From assembly GCF_014524565.1 (NCBI RefSeq), contig NZ_CP060139.1, positions 558,001 through 622,000 on the forward strand: a stretch of 64,000 nt of DNA, given 5' to 3'. The notes under the pieces were generated by a model that did not search any database, had not been told where the DNA came from, and was given only the letters and a program-made list of their open reading frames with translations. A program made the position numbers and the translations under genes. The number at the start of each line of letters is the position of its first letter. Position 1 is the stretch's first letter. Positions 52,947 to 63,300 of this stretch are shown piece after piece. This DNA is from Croceimicrobium hydrocarbonivorans (GTDB lineage: Bacteria > Bacteroidota > Bacteroidia > Flavobacteriales > Schleiferiaceae).

Positions 52947-53888
52947 TTAAATCACCCCAATAACCCCCAATAAATACACGGTATACAGAGCGAACATGAT
53001 AAATCCTTGCCAACGACTAATGACACCGCGCTTCATCCAAAGCATAAATGGCAATAAAATGAGACTAATTCCAATTAACCACGGGAAATCAAAGGACATC
53101 AATGCGGCACTTTGAACAGGCAAGTCTGTAATCAATCCGGTTATACCCAATACTGCCAGAATATTAAAAATATTGGACCCGATTAGATTCCCTAATGAAA
53201 GGTCTTGCTCCCCTTTAAAGCTGGCTATCAAAGAAGCGGCTAATTCGGGTAAGCTGGTGCCGATGGATACCACTGTTAAGCCCACTACCCTTTCACTAAT
53301 CCCCCAGTCGGTGGCAATATTTACCGCTCCCTTTACGAGAAACTCGGATCCAAATCGCAATCCTGCTATACCAGCAGCCAGGAAAAATACCATCTGCCAT
53401 AGCTTTAGCAGTTTGGCATCCGAAATTTCGGGGTTCTCCTTCTCTTGCTTACGTGATCCCCGAATCTGAAAGAGATTATATAATACTAGTAAAATAAAGA
53501 GTACTAAAGCCTCCCAAAAGCCTAGGAGATCATTCCAAAGAAAGAGGTATAATAAAAGGGTTACAAAGAACATGATACCCCAGTCAACCCGCATAGTACG
53601 TTTGCTTACCTGCATAGGGAATACCATGGCGGTTAAACCTAAAATGAGGGAGATATTCGCAATATTAGAACCAATCACATTACCAAAGGAAATATCAATG
53701 TGACCTTCTAATGCGGCTTTTAAGCTTACCAATAATTCCGGGGCAGAGGTCGCAAAACTCACGACTGTCATTCCCACCACTAACAAAGAAATTTTGGCTC
53801 TCAGTGCGATATCAACCGAGGCTTTAACCAACCAATCACCACCGAAAAGTAGGAGTAAAACTCCAACCAGGACCAGGAAATAATCCAT
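52947..53888 (-). CDS. calcium/sodium antiporter (CaCA, YrbG family)
   Basis: A 313-residue transporter with ten helices in two inverted repeats. The alpha-1 and alpha-2 ion-binding motifs are SAPELLVSLKAAL with GNVIGSNIANISLILG, and SLPELAASLIASF with GNLIGSNIFNILAVLG, each with the conserved Glu and Asn. Exchanges Ca2+ for Na+ (or H+) at the inner membrane. It starts 1 base after the tatA stop. Confidence 0.93.
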   Translation of the reverse strand: MDYFLVLVGVLLLLFGGDWLVKASVDIALRAKISLLVVGMTVVSFATSAPELLVSLKAALEGHIDISFGNVIGSNIANISLILGLTAMVFPMQVSKRTMRVDWGIMFFVTLLLYLFLWNDLLGFWEALVLFILLVLYNLFQIRGSRKQEKENPEISDAKLLKLWQMVFFLAAGIAGLRFGSEFLVKGAVNIATDWGISERVVGLTVVSIGTSLPELAASLIASFKGEQDLSLGNLIGSNIFNILAVLGITGLITDLPVQSAALMSFDFPWLIGISLILLPFMLWMKRGVISRWQGFIMFALYTVYLLGVIGVI

Positions 53889-53889
53889 T

Positions 53890-54174
53890 CTAGAACTTAT
53901 TTCGCTTGATAGATCCCGTGATTTCTTCGATTTCCTTTTTCTCTGATTCGACCTTGTCCTTAAATTTCTTTAAGTCCGAACCTTCGCTGGTTTTATTGAT
54001 CTCATTCTTGATGTCCTCCGTAGCATTGCGCACCTCTCTAATTCCTTTGCCAATTCCACGTGCGATCTCCGGGATACGATTAGCCCCGAAAAACATAATC
54101 ACCAACAGTAAAATCACTACGATTTCACCACCGCTGATATTGAAAAACATAAATGGGAGGGTCTGAAAAATCAT
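53890..54174 (-). CDS. tatA: Sec-independent translocase TatA/E subunit
   Basis: Ninety-four residues with one N-terminal helix (GEIVVILLLVIMFFGANRIPEIARGIGKGIREVRNA), the TatA hinge and amphipathic helix, and a Lys/Glu-rich tail. The ATG at 54174 is used; a second ATG at 54150 (MFFNISGGE) would also fit the family. TatA forms the pore for folded Tat substrates. tatB and tatC are not nearby. Confidence 0.92.
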   Translation of the reverse strand: MIFQTLPFMFFNISGGEIVVILLLVIMFFGANRIPEIARGIGKGIREVRNATEDIKNEINKTSEGSDLKKFKDKVESEKKEIEEITGSIKRNKF

Positions 54175-54193
54175 AATTCAAAATTAACCAAAA

Positions 54194-54225
54194 AACCCCG
54201 ACTCCTTACGAAAGAAATCGGGGTT
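54194..54225 (-). terminator. intrinsic terminator after secDF
   Basis: AACCCCGA pairs perfectly with TCGGGGTT across a 16-base loop; on the minus strand TTTT follows directly. It lies 22 bases after the secDF stop and separates it from tatA. Confidence 0.88.
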
Positions 54226-54247
54226 CAAGACTATTGTTTAAGGAGGA

Positions 54248-57200
54248 CTATTCCTCTTCTTTTTTCATGGTGTCGATCATAATCGGAGTAGCAATGAAGA
54301 GGGATGAATAAGTACCCACTACAATACCGATTAACAATGCGAACATAAAGCCTCGGATTACCTCACCACCAAAGATGAAGATGATCAGCAATACGAAGAA
54401 GGTAGTTAAAGAGGTGTTGATGGTACGACTTAAAGTACGGTTCAAGGCGTCGTTCACCACTTCATTCATTCCTTTCTTCTTAAGGTTATGCGTACGCATG
54501 TATTCACGAATACGGTCAAATACAACCACGGTATCATTCAGAGAGTAACCAATTACTGTTAACACGGCTGCGATAAAGGCTTGATCGATCTCTAAAGAGA
54601 AAGGTAAAATACCGTAGAGTAAAGAGAAGAGCGACAATACTACCAATACATCGTGGAATGCCGCTACTACAGCACCAGCACTAAACTGCCACTTGCTGAA
54701 ACGGATTAAGATATAAAGGAAGATTACTACTAAGGAGAAGATAATCGCCAATACTGCAGAAGACTTAATATCGTCTGCAATTGTAGGTCCTACCTGACGC
54801 TCTGCCACAATTCCAATATCACTGGCTCCTGAAGCTTCGGAGAAGAAATCCTCTTTGGAAGGAGCATTTTGATAGAATGCGGTAACACCTTCGTATAAGC
54901 GATTTTTGATATCAGCCTCTACTTCAGTTCCGGTTTCGTTGATCTTATACTTGGTAGTGATGATCACTTGAGATGCGTCACCAATTGTTTTCACCTCTGG
55001 ATAAACTTTGGCCCCATCCTCATTTACGAAATGGTCGCCAAGGGCAGTTTGGATATCTACAGAATTTACATCCTTGTCGAAACGAACTTGGTAAGAACGA
55101 CCTCCAACGAAATCCACACCGTAGTTTAAGCCACGGGTAGAAAGTGAAATGATACCAGTTAAGATGATCAATCCACTAATGGTGTAGGCTATTTTACGCT
55201 TGGCCAGGAAGTCAAAATTAAACTTGGTAAATGCATTACGTGTAGCTCCAGTAAAGAAGCTTACGGATTTCTTCGCTCCTAAGCGTGCTTCAAATACCAA
55301 GCGGGTAATGAAGATGGCACAGAACAATGAAGTAAGAATACCAATGATTAAGGTAGTGGCGAAACCACGAATTGGCCCAGTACCGAAAGCATACAGGATA
55401 ACCCCAGTAAGGAAGGTGGTTACGTTGGCATCGATAATGGAAGAATAAGCATTCTTGTATCCATCTTCAATAGCAAGGCGCAATCCTTTACCATGAGTTA
55501 ATTCCTCACGAATACGCTCATAAATCAGCACGTTCGCATCTACCGCCATACCGATGGTTAATACGATACCGGCAATACCTGGTAAGGTAAGTACTGCACC
55601 TAAGGAGGCTAATACTCCAAAGATGAAGAACATGTTTACGATCAAAGCTAAATCTGAAGCAGCACCTGCGCCATTATAATAGAAGATCATATAGATCATC
55701 ACAATGGCAAGGGCAATTACGAATGACCATAATCCAGCACTAATAGCTTGCTTACCTAAGCTTGGTCCAACAATATCAGCTTGAATAATATTGGAGGCAA
55801 CCGGTAATGCTCCTGCCTTTAGAATAGTGGCTAAATCTTGGGCATCATTTACACTAAAACTACCAACGATCTCGGTATTTCCATTGCTAATTTCCCTAAT
55901 TACACGAGGGTAAGAATAAGCGAGATTATCTAATACAACCGCTACAGAGCGATTATCTTCCGGATTCGATTGATCGCCCACTGCTTCACGAGTGATTTTA
56001 GCCCAACGGCTGGCGCCACTGGCATTCATGCTCATGGTAACTATTGGCTCATTAGCCTGGTTAAAGTCTTGACGAGCATCTACCACTACGTCACCTTCCA
56101 TTGCAGCCTTACCATCACGAGTAGTTTTGGCAGCTAATAAATACAAGAAACCTCCATCATCTGGCTTAGCAGTCCAAATAAACTTCACATTGCGGAGGTT
56201 ACCTGGAATCAAAGCCAAGATACGTGGATTAGAAAGGTACTCATTTACTTTATCGGTGTCGCCCACGCGAGAAACCCCTACAATAGGACCACTGTTGGGT
56301 TGACCAGTTTCTTGGTTTACGTTAGGACCGAAAACTTCCCAAAGCGGGTTGAATTGGTTCACCATACTTGTGCTATCCGAAGCTAATGAATCAACTTCTG
56401 CACTAGCCATAGAAGCTGTGCTATCATTAGAAGTGCTATCGTTTGAGGCATCAGTTACAGCTTGAATTTCATTTAAGAAATCAGAACCTTCCACTACTCC
56501 ATTCTCCTGAGCAGCGGCACTGTCTTTTCCGGCATTAGGGTTTTCCACTAATCCACGTAAACGCTCATTTGCTTGAACCATAAAGTTCAACATTTCGTAG
56601 CCTTCATAAAGCTCGAAGAACTCCAATTTTGCAGTGGATTGTAATAGTTTTTTAACTCGATCGGGATCTTTTACACCTGGCAGTTCAACCAAGATTCGTC
56701 CACCCTCACCTAATCTCTGAATATTAGGTTGTACTACACCAAATTGGTCGATACGAGCACGTAATACGGTATATACGTTTTCAACAGAGGCATTCACCTG
56801 AGCGCGTAATTCAGCTTCAACCTCCGCATCGGAAGCATTGAAACCGAGTTTATCGTTCATTTCTTTGGTTCCGAACACCTTGGGGTCACTCATTTTTAAG
56901 TTACCTCCACGCTCAGCGTTAATTTGCTTGAAAGCAGCAAAGAAATTGTCCAAATAATTTTCTTGGTTCTCAGTAGCATTTTTATCTGCCAGCTTGATAG
57001 CCTCGGTAAAAACGATGTTTTTGCTTTGATTGGAAATCTCGCGAAGAATATCTTTTACCGAGACTTCGAGGATTACGTTCATACCACCGCGGAGGTCAAG
57101 GCCAAGGTTAATTTCCTGTTCCTTCACTTCAGCATAGGTGAAATCATCTACAAAAACATTGTATACCACCTCACTACGCATTGAGTCGAGATAGCTTTCA

Positions 57201-57337
57201 CGGCGTTCTGGATCGCCGGCAGCATAGTCATCTGCATCACTTTCGACAGAGCGAGTGATGTAGGTAAATGAAAGCTGATAAATACAAGCCAAAGCAAACA
57301 CTATGGCAAACAGTCGGATAACTCCTTTATTCTGCAT
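54248..57337 (-). CDS. secDF: protein translocase SecDF (fused)
   Basis: A 1029-residue fusion of SecD and SecF. The SecD half has LGLDLRGGMNVILEVSV near residue 75, the P1 domain ending RILVELPGVKDPDRVKKLLQSTAKLEF, and the membrane block GIVLTIGMAVDANVLIYERIREE. A Ser/Thr/Asp-rich insertion (about 275-325) splits the P1 head. SecF follows from about residue 718 with GLNYGVDFVGGRSYQVRF and YSLNDTVVVFDRIREY. It uses the proton gradient to assist Sec export; fused SecDF is usual in Bacteroidota. Confidence 0.97.
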   Translation of the reverse strand: MQNKGVIRLFAIVFALACIYQLSFTYITRSVESDADDYAAGDPERRESYLDSMRSEVVYNVFVDDFTYAEVKEQEINLGLDLRGGMNVILEVSVKDILREISNQSKNIVFTEAIKLADKNATENQENYLDNFFAAFKQINAERGGNLKMSDPKVFGTKEMNDKLGFNASDAEVEAELRAQVNASVENVYTVLRARIDQFGVVQPNIQRLGEGGRILVELPGVKDPDRVKKLLQSTAKLEFFELYEGYEMLNFMVQANERLRGLVENPNAGKDSAAAQENGVVEGSDFLNEIQAVTDASNDSTSNDSTASMASAEVDSLASDSTSMVNQFNPLWEVFGPNVNQETGQPNSGPIVGVSRVGDTDKVNEYLSNPRILALIPGNLRNVKFIWTAKPDDGGFLYLLAAKTTRDGKAAMEGDVVVDARQDFNQANEPIVTMSMNASGASRWAKITREAVGDQSNPEDNRSVAVVLDNLAYSYPRVIREISNGNTEIVGSFSVNDAQDLATILKAGALPVASNIIQADIVGPSLGKQAISAGLWSFVIALAIVMIYMIFYYNGAGAASDLALIVNMFFIFGVLASLGAVLTLPGIAGIVLTIGMAVDANVLIYERIREELTHGKGLRLAIEDGYKNAYSSIIDANVTTFLTGVILYAFGTGPIRGFATTLIIGILTSLFCAIFITRLVFEARLGAKKSVSFFTGATRNAFTKFNFDFLAKRKIAYTISGLIILTGIISLSTRGLNYGVDFVGGRSYQVRFDKDVNSVDIQTALGDHFVNEDGAKVYPEVKTIGDASQVIITTKYKINETGTEVEADIKNRLYEGVTAFYQNAPSKEDFFSEASGASDIGIVAERQVGPTIADDIKSSAVLAIIFSLVVIFLYILIRFSKWQFSAGAVVAAFHDVLVVLSLFSLLYGILPFSLEIDQAFIAAVLTVIGYSLNDTVVVFDRIREYMRTHNLKKKGMNEVVNDALNRTLSRTINTSLTTFFVLLIIFIFGGEVIRGFMFALLIGIVVGTYSSLFIATPIMIDTMKKEEE

Positions 57338-57372
57338 TACTTAGTCGTAAAAGGGTGTTCAAATGAAGGCGG

Positions 57373-57403
57373 CAAATATAGTTTTTCAGTAAATAAATCA
57401 CAA
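57373..57403 (-). promoter_or_regulatory. secDF promoter, -33 and -7 elements
   Basis: On the minus strand TTG (57401-57403), 20 bases, then TATATTTG (57373-57380): both elements of the Bacteroidota consensus at normal spacing. The leader would be about 30 bases. Confidence 0.72.
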
Positions 57404-57470
57404 TGTACGTTGACTATATCACCAAGCCTTCAGTGAGATATTTGCGTAATTTTACCAAAAGTCTCTGTAA

Positions 57471-60242
57471 ATGCGCACCTTTATCTCCTGTTTACTACTC
57501 ATTTTTCTTCAATTTCAAATGAGTGCTCAGCTTCGCTTTTCCTTTGAGCAACAGATCAATACCAAAGTTTACCATGGTACTGATACCGTACCTAACCCTT
57601 GGGCAGGTGGATTAAATTATCCAATTTTCAACAATTTGGATTTTAACTTCGATGGACTCACTGATCTTTTAGTTTTCGATCGAAGTGGAAAAAGACTTTT
57701 ACCCATGATGTGGGAGCTGGTAAACGGAGATAATGTTTTGCGCTATCATCCTGAGTATATAAAACACTTCCCCTTTCCTCGAGGTGAAGGGGCCTTTATT
57801 TTACTGCGCGATTACAATTGCGATGGCCTAAACGACATCTTTTATTCCGATGGTTCCTTTATATATGTATATGAGAACACCAGTTCCAATGGTCAACTGA
57901 GCTTTAGCATCGCCAACAATGGTCAACATTTAGACACGGATTATTTAGCCTCTGGAGTTTCCAAGCTCTATATCTCACGCGCCGACATGCCCGACATAAA
58001 TGATGTGGATGGCGATGGAGACCTCGATATTTTAACTTTTGGCAATGGCGGCGTTCAAGTAGAATTTCATGAAAACACCAGTCCTTGCGGACTTAATTTT
58101 GTTCAAACCGGTAATTGCTGGGGTTTATTTAAGGAAGGGGGCATTTATCGTTCTGTCATCTTAAATCACTGCACCGGTGGCAATAAAAGAAGTTTAGGCT
58201 CCGGATCTGGTAAAGTTTTGCATACCGGTAGCGCCATGCTTAGCTGGGATTTGGATAATGACAATGTTGTTGATTTACTGCTATCCAATGTTTCGTACAA
58301 CAACCTATCTGCTTTAAGCAATGGTGGTACGCTCGATTCATCAGCCATGGTGGCTCAAGACACCATGTATCCACCATCACATCCTGTTGACCTATTTAAT
58401 TTCCCGGCTTCTTTTAGAGCCGAAACCGGAACCGATGGTGTGGATGATTTAGTATTGAGTAGCTTTAGTTCAGCTACTAGCGGCAGTCCGGATATGTCCT
58501 CAAATCATAGAGGGATATGGCATTATAAAAATACCGGCACCAATACACAACCCAATTTTGTTTTCACAGAAGATAATTATCTGCAAGGCGATATGGTAGA
58601 CCCCGGCGCTGCTTCAACACCTCGCTTGGTGGATTTAAATGGGGATAGTTTAATGGATTTAGTCTTGAGTGTTGGTAACCGCTTCATGCAACCCGGCTTT
58701 TCGAACTCCCAACTTTATTACTATGAAAACACTGGTACGGCCCAGCAAGCTGAATTTACCCTGATCGACACAAATTTCGCAGATATTCTTTCCCTCAATT
58801 TAGGAACTGAAATTGTTCCTGCCTTTGGCGATTTGGATGGAGATGGAGATCAAGACTTGATTGTTGGTGCTAACAGTGGCTATTTCCATTATTTAAAAAA
58901 TACTGGCTCTGCTAGTTCACCATCTTTTACCATAGATACATATATCATCACCAATACAGATGTTGGTGCTAATGCTGCACCTTATTTATTTGATCTGGAT
59001 GATGATGGTGACTTAGACCTCTTTGTAGGAAACCAACAAGGACATATTTATTGGTTTGATAATAGCTCAGCCAGTACGCCTAATTTCAGTCAAAAATCAA
59101 GCTTCTTTGGAGCGGTAAATGTTTCTGCTCAAAACCTGTCGGGAAATGCCGTTCCCGTTTTTTATAGAGACAGCACTGGCACTACTTCCTTATTTGTAGG
59201 ATCTAGAAGTTTGGGTGTGGTGCAGTTTGATGAAGTAGATACTGTTTCTCAATTACCCAGCTCAATTAGTGATACAATTGGAAATGCTAGCAAGCAAAGC
59301 CTGAATAATAATGAAAGCCCATTCGGCATAAGCAAGCGCAGTGGCCGAAATCAATTCTTAATTCTTGCCTCCGAACTGCAAGCCAAAGGTTACCTCAATG
59401 GATATATTGAAAGCATTGGCTTTAACATTGTTGACAAAGGCGGTTCTGTTCTAACCAATGGTTTTACGGTGAAGATGAAAAACACCAGCGCTACCAGTTT
59501 AAACGCCTTTGAAGACAATTTCCCTTATCCTTATCCTTTAGAAAATTACATCTACAATTTCGGTAATGGCTGGAATACTATCCCCTTACAATATCCACAT
59601 GCCTGGGATGGACAATCTAATTTGCTAATTGAAGTTTGCTTTAGCGGAAACTTCCCAGCCAGCAATATTCATGTTTCGATGACAGACGAAGGCTTTAATT
59701 GCCATGCCTACGGGGACATCACCGGATTTAACACACAGTCGGCAAATGGTTGTGCAATGCCATATTTACAGACTATTCAAAAGCGCCCGGATATTCGTCT
59801 GAGCCTCACCCCTGCTTTGATTCCGGTTCCGGCTGCTCAGCACCATGACTTGTATATTGGGGAACGTACCACTGCCGACTTTGCCGATCTTAATGGTGAT
59901 GGTTATCTGGATGCAGTAGTAGGAAATTTAAGCGGAGGATTGAGTTTATTCTATGGAAATGAATACACTTTTTCCACACCCGAAATCTCCAAGGAATCAA
60001 GCTTTGTAAGCATTTATCCCAACCCCAATAATGGCGCCTTTCAAATTGACTTAGCAGCGGATGTCCTTGCTGAGTATTCAAATCTCCGCATCTTCAATAC
60101 TCAAGGGCAACAAGTTTTTAGTCAGGAAATTAGCTCCGACACTGAAATCAGATTAAATAAAAATCTGACCGATGGATTGTACATCGGTATAATTGAAGGC
60201 CCAAGTGATCGGAAGACTTTCAGGTTTATCCTCAAACATTAG
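57471..60242 (+). CDS. T9SS type A secreted protein with VCBS/FG-GAP repeats
   Basis: A 923-residue secreted protein. A signal peptide (LLLIFLQFQMSAQ, to about residue 20) is followed by at least eight Ca-binding-type repeats (DFNFDGLTD, DYNCDGLND, DVDGDGDLD, DLDNDNVVD, DLNGDSLMD, DLDGDGDQD, DLDDDGDLD, DLNGDGYLD), which form a beta-propeller. A jelly-roll-like insert lies around 600-790. The final 75 residues are a type A sorting domain (IYPNPNNGAFQIDL ... LRIFNTQGQQVFSQEI ... LTDGLYIGIIEG). Probably an adhesive surface protein. Confidence 0.87.
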   Translation: MRTFISCLLLIFLQFQMSAQLRFSFEQQINTKVYHGTDTVPNPWAGGLNYPIFNNLDFNFDGLTDLLVFDRSGKRLLPMMWELVNGDNVLRYHPEYIKHFPFPRGEGAFILLRDYNCDGLNDIFYSDGSFIYVYENTSSNGQLSFSIANNGQHLDTDYLASGVSKLYISRADMPDINDVDGDGDLDILTFGNGGVQVEFHENTSPCGLNFVQTGNCWGLFKEGGIYRSVILNHCTGGNKRSLGSGSGKVLHTGSAMLSWDLDNDNVVDLLLSNVSYNNLSALSNGGTLDSSAMVAQDTMYPPSHPVDLFNFPASFRAETGTDGVDDLVLSSFSSATSGSPDMSSNHRGIWHYKNTGTNTQPNFVFTEDNYLQGDMVDPGAASTPRLVDLNGDSLMDLVLSVGNRFMQPGFSNSQLYYYENTGTAQQAEFTLIDTNFADILSLNLGTEIVPAFGDLDGDGDQDLIVGANSGYFHYLKNTGSASSPSFTIDTYIITNTDVGANAAPYLFDLDDDGDLDLFVGNQQGHIYWFDNSSASTPNFSQKSSFFGAVNVSAQNLSGNAVPVFYRDSTGTTSLFVGSRSLGVVQFDEVDTVSQLPSSISDTIGNASKQSLNNNESPFGISKRSGRNQFLILASELQAKGYLNGYIESIGFNIVDKGGSVLTNGFTVKMKNTSATSLNAFEDNFPYPYPLENYIYNFGNGWNTIPLQYPHAWDGQSNLLIEVCFSGNFPASNIHVSMTDEGFNCHAYGDITGFNTQSANGCAMPYLQTIQKRPDIRLSLTPALIPVPAAQHHDLYIGERTTADFADLNGDGYLDAVVGNLSGGLSLFYGNEYTFSTPEISKESSFVSIYPNPNNGAFQIDLAADVLAEYSNLRIFNTQGQQVFSQEISSDTEIRLNKNLTDGLYIGIIEGPSDRKTFRFILKH

Positions 60243-60380
60243 CATTTAGCATTTTACCTTTACTGGCAAAGGGGTGGTTATTAACTGAATGTTAAAAATC
60301 GTACACATTTCAGGCTTTAGAATTCTTCTAAACAAAGTGGAATAGTTTATTATTGCATTTGTAATAATTATCCATTGTTT

Positions 60381-63300
60381 ATGAAAAGATTACTATTAAC
60401 CCTCACTTTGGTGGGGTTATGGCAGTTGGGCTATGCCCAATGTCCGCCAAGCTCCCCCTTGGTGACGCCCTACACGGAGAATTTTGACTCCGAGACAGCG
60501 GGCTATCAAGCAACTTTCGGGAACTGCTACATCGGAACCCAAAGTTCAAACCCTCGCTGGGAGTATGAAACCAGCGGAACCGCCAACTCTACTGGCACAG
60601 GACCCCTCAATGATGTATCAGGATCAGGTTTGTATGCCTATCTGGAAACCTCAGGAGGAGCACAAGGTGACACGGCTGGTTTAATTACACCAGCAATCGA
60701 CCTAGTTGGTTTAACCAATCCAGAGCTCCGTTTCATGTACCACATGTTCGGTGCAACTATTGGCCAATTGGATGTTTACGTTAATGACGGCACCGGTTGG
60801 ACTTTAGAAAGCTCAATTGTTGGTCAGCAACAAACTGCAGAAGGCGATTGTTGGTTGCCTTCATCTGTAAGTTTAGCGAGCTATTTCGGCGACACTGTTC
60901 GCATTAAGTTTGTTGGTGAGCGTGGTAGTTCATTTACCGGTGACATTTCTATTGATGAAATTGAGGTAGATAACGAATTGAACTGTGCTATTCCTTTGAA
61001 CTTAACTTGGGTAAGCAGCACTCCTACTACCGCTACCATTACCTTTGATGCAGTGGCTAATGCTACCTCAGGTTACAATATTTATGTTGGAGCTCCAGGA
61101 TTTGATCCAGCAACAGTTACTCCAACAAATTACACCAGTAACAACATTACTTTAACCGGATTGGCTGCTGCTAGCAATTATGAAGTTTATGTAGAGTCAG
61201 ATTGCGGTACTAATGGTGTAAGCGGAACTCTTTGTAAAGGTTTGTTATTCCAAACCACTTGTGTTCCATTCAACACTTTCTACAGCCGCGACTTTGACAG
61301 CGATGCAGCTGGTGACCCCGCTCAGTGCTGGGCTCAGTATTCTTCTTACAATCCTGCTAGCTCTTGGGCAGAGGTAGTTACCATTCCTACTTTCAACAGT
61401 CCCCAAGCCTATAGTGGCACCAATGTATTAGAGCTTTATAGCGCAAGTGGCGGCACCCCGGCAGACACTTTGATGGCTATAAGTCCCGAGTTTAGTGACA
61501 TGACCAGCAATGCTCGTCAAATTAAGTTCCAGGTTGCTGCTCAAACAGGTACCAATACCTTAATGATTGGCACCACTAATTCACAAAACCCAGGTGCTCC
61601 AATTAGCTGGATTGATACTTTATCAAATCTGACCAGTTCCTGGCAATTGGTAATTCTTCCATTAAATGCCGCCACCGGATATAATGGAAGCGATAAGTAT
61701 ATAGTATTCCGTCATGGTCTGGAAAACACTTTCAGCGATGTTTATATTGATGACTTTGTATACGAAGCAATTCCTGCATGTCCTCAATTAACCAACATCA
61801 GCCAAACCAATGTTGGAATCACCACTACAACATTCAGCTATAATAGCAATGGAAACCCAGTTCAATACGAATGGGGTCCTGTAGGTTATACTCAAGGAAC
61901 CGGTACGGTTGGTACTCTTCCCGCAGGAACCGGTACCATTAATGGTTTAAGCTCCGCTAGCTGCTACGATGTGTACTTGCGTACCGATTGTACCGGTGGT
62001 GGTAATGGAACTTCCATTTGGTCTGGCCCTTTCACAGTATGTACTCTTTGTACTACTCAATCTTTACCTTATTCTGAAAACTTCGATATTGGTTTAGGTT
62101 GTTTTGTAGTAACTGATGGTGGTAACACCACAGACACCTGGATTCACGCCACTTCATCCAATACTACCACTACCACAACTGGTACTGCACTGGATGCTTC
62201 TCCAGGTTGGATTGAAGCAGATTCAGATAATGCCGGTTCAGGTGCAATCACCATGGATGAAAATATCACCAGTGCTTATATCGATGCCGGAAGTATCACC
62301 GGAACCTTATACTTGGAATTTGACCAGTTCTATCAGCACCTAGGATCAAATGCTGAAGTAGAAATCTGGGATGGAAATGCCTGGGTAAATGTGCTTACTC
62401 AAAATTCAACTAATGTTGGTGCTTGGGGAAATCCAGATCATCAAAAGATTGACATTACTGCTTATGCCAATGACAGTCTTCAAGTACGTTTCGTATACAA
62501 AGACAATGGCGTTTGGGCCTGGTGGTGGGTAATCGACAACGTTCTTGTACAAGAAGAACTTTGTGCCCGTTCAACCAACTTCACCGCAGCCTTTGTAACT
62601 GCTGACTCAGTTGGTCTGGCTTGGACTCCAGGTGCAGGTAGCAACTTTGGCATCGAATATGGTCCTGCCGGATTCACCCCAGGTAGTGGTACTTTAACCA
62701 GTACTTCTAATTCTTCAATTACTATTACTGGTTTATCACCACAAACCAGCTACGACTTCTACTTAATCGATACCTGTTCTGGTAGTATTGCCAGTTTACC
62801 TGTATTCTTAAATGTAGCAACGGCTTGTGCTATCAGCACTCCTGCTGTATTGCCTTTAACCGAAGATTTCGAAAATTACAGTCAAGGTCCTACCTTCAAT
62901 GGTACTACCGAGTACTTATGTAACCCTTCATACTACTGGTCCTTAAACCCATCCTCTGGTAATGGTCGCTTCCGCTTACAAGCTGGATCTACCTATTACA
63001 GAAGTGGTTTACAGGCCTTAACAGCGGATCACGATCCATTTGTTTCTACGCCTGAAACCAACAGTATGGTTATGACGGTAGATTTAAGCAATTACACTAC
63101 CGCTAATGGTATTGAATTGAGCTTCTACTGGATGCGTCATACTACTACCTCTCGCCCTGGCAACAAGGTGTATGCTCGTGGTAGCGCCTCTGACCCTTGG
63201 GTTGAATTAGCCAGCTTGAACAACTCTTTAAGCGGTGGTTTCGATTCCATTATCGGAATGGACATTGTAGCTCCATTAGGTCTTGTAGGTCAAACCGTTA

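Noticed and set aside
60257-60272. Short hairpin CCTTT / AAAGG after the VCBS gene
   Set aside because: Only 5 bp with no T-tract; insufficient for a terminator call.
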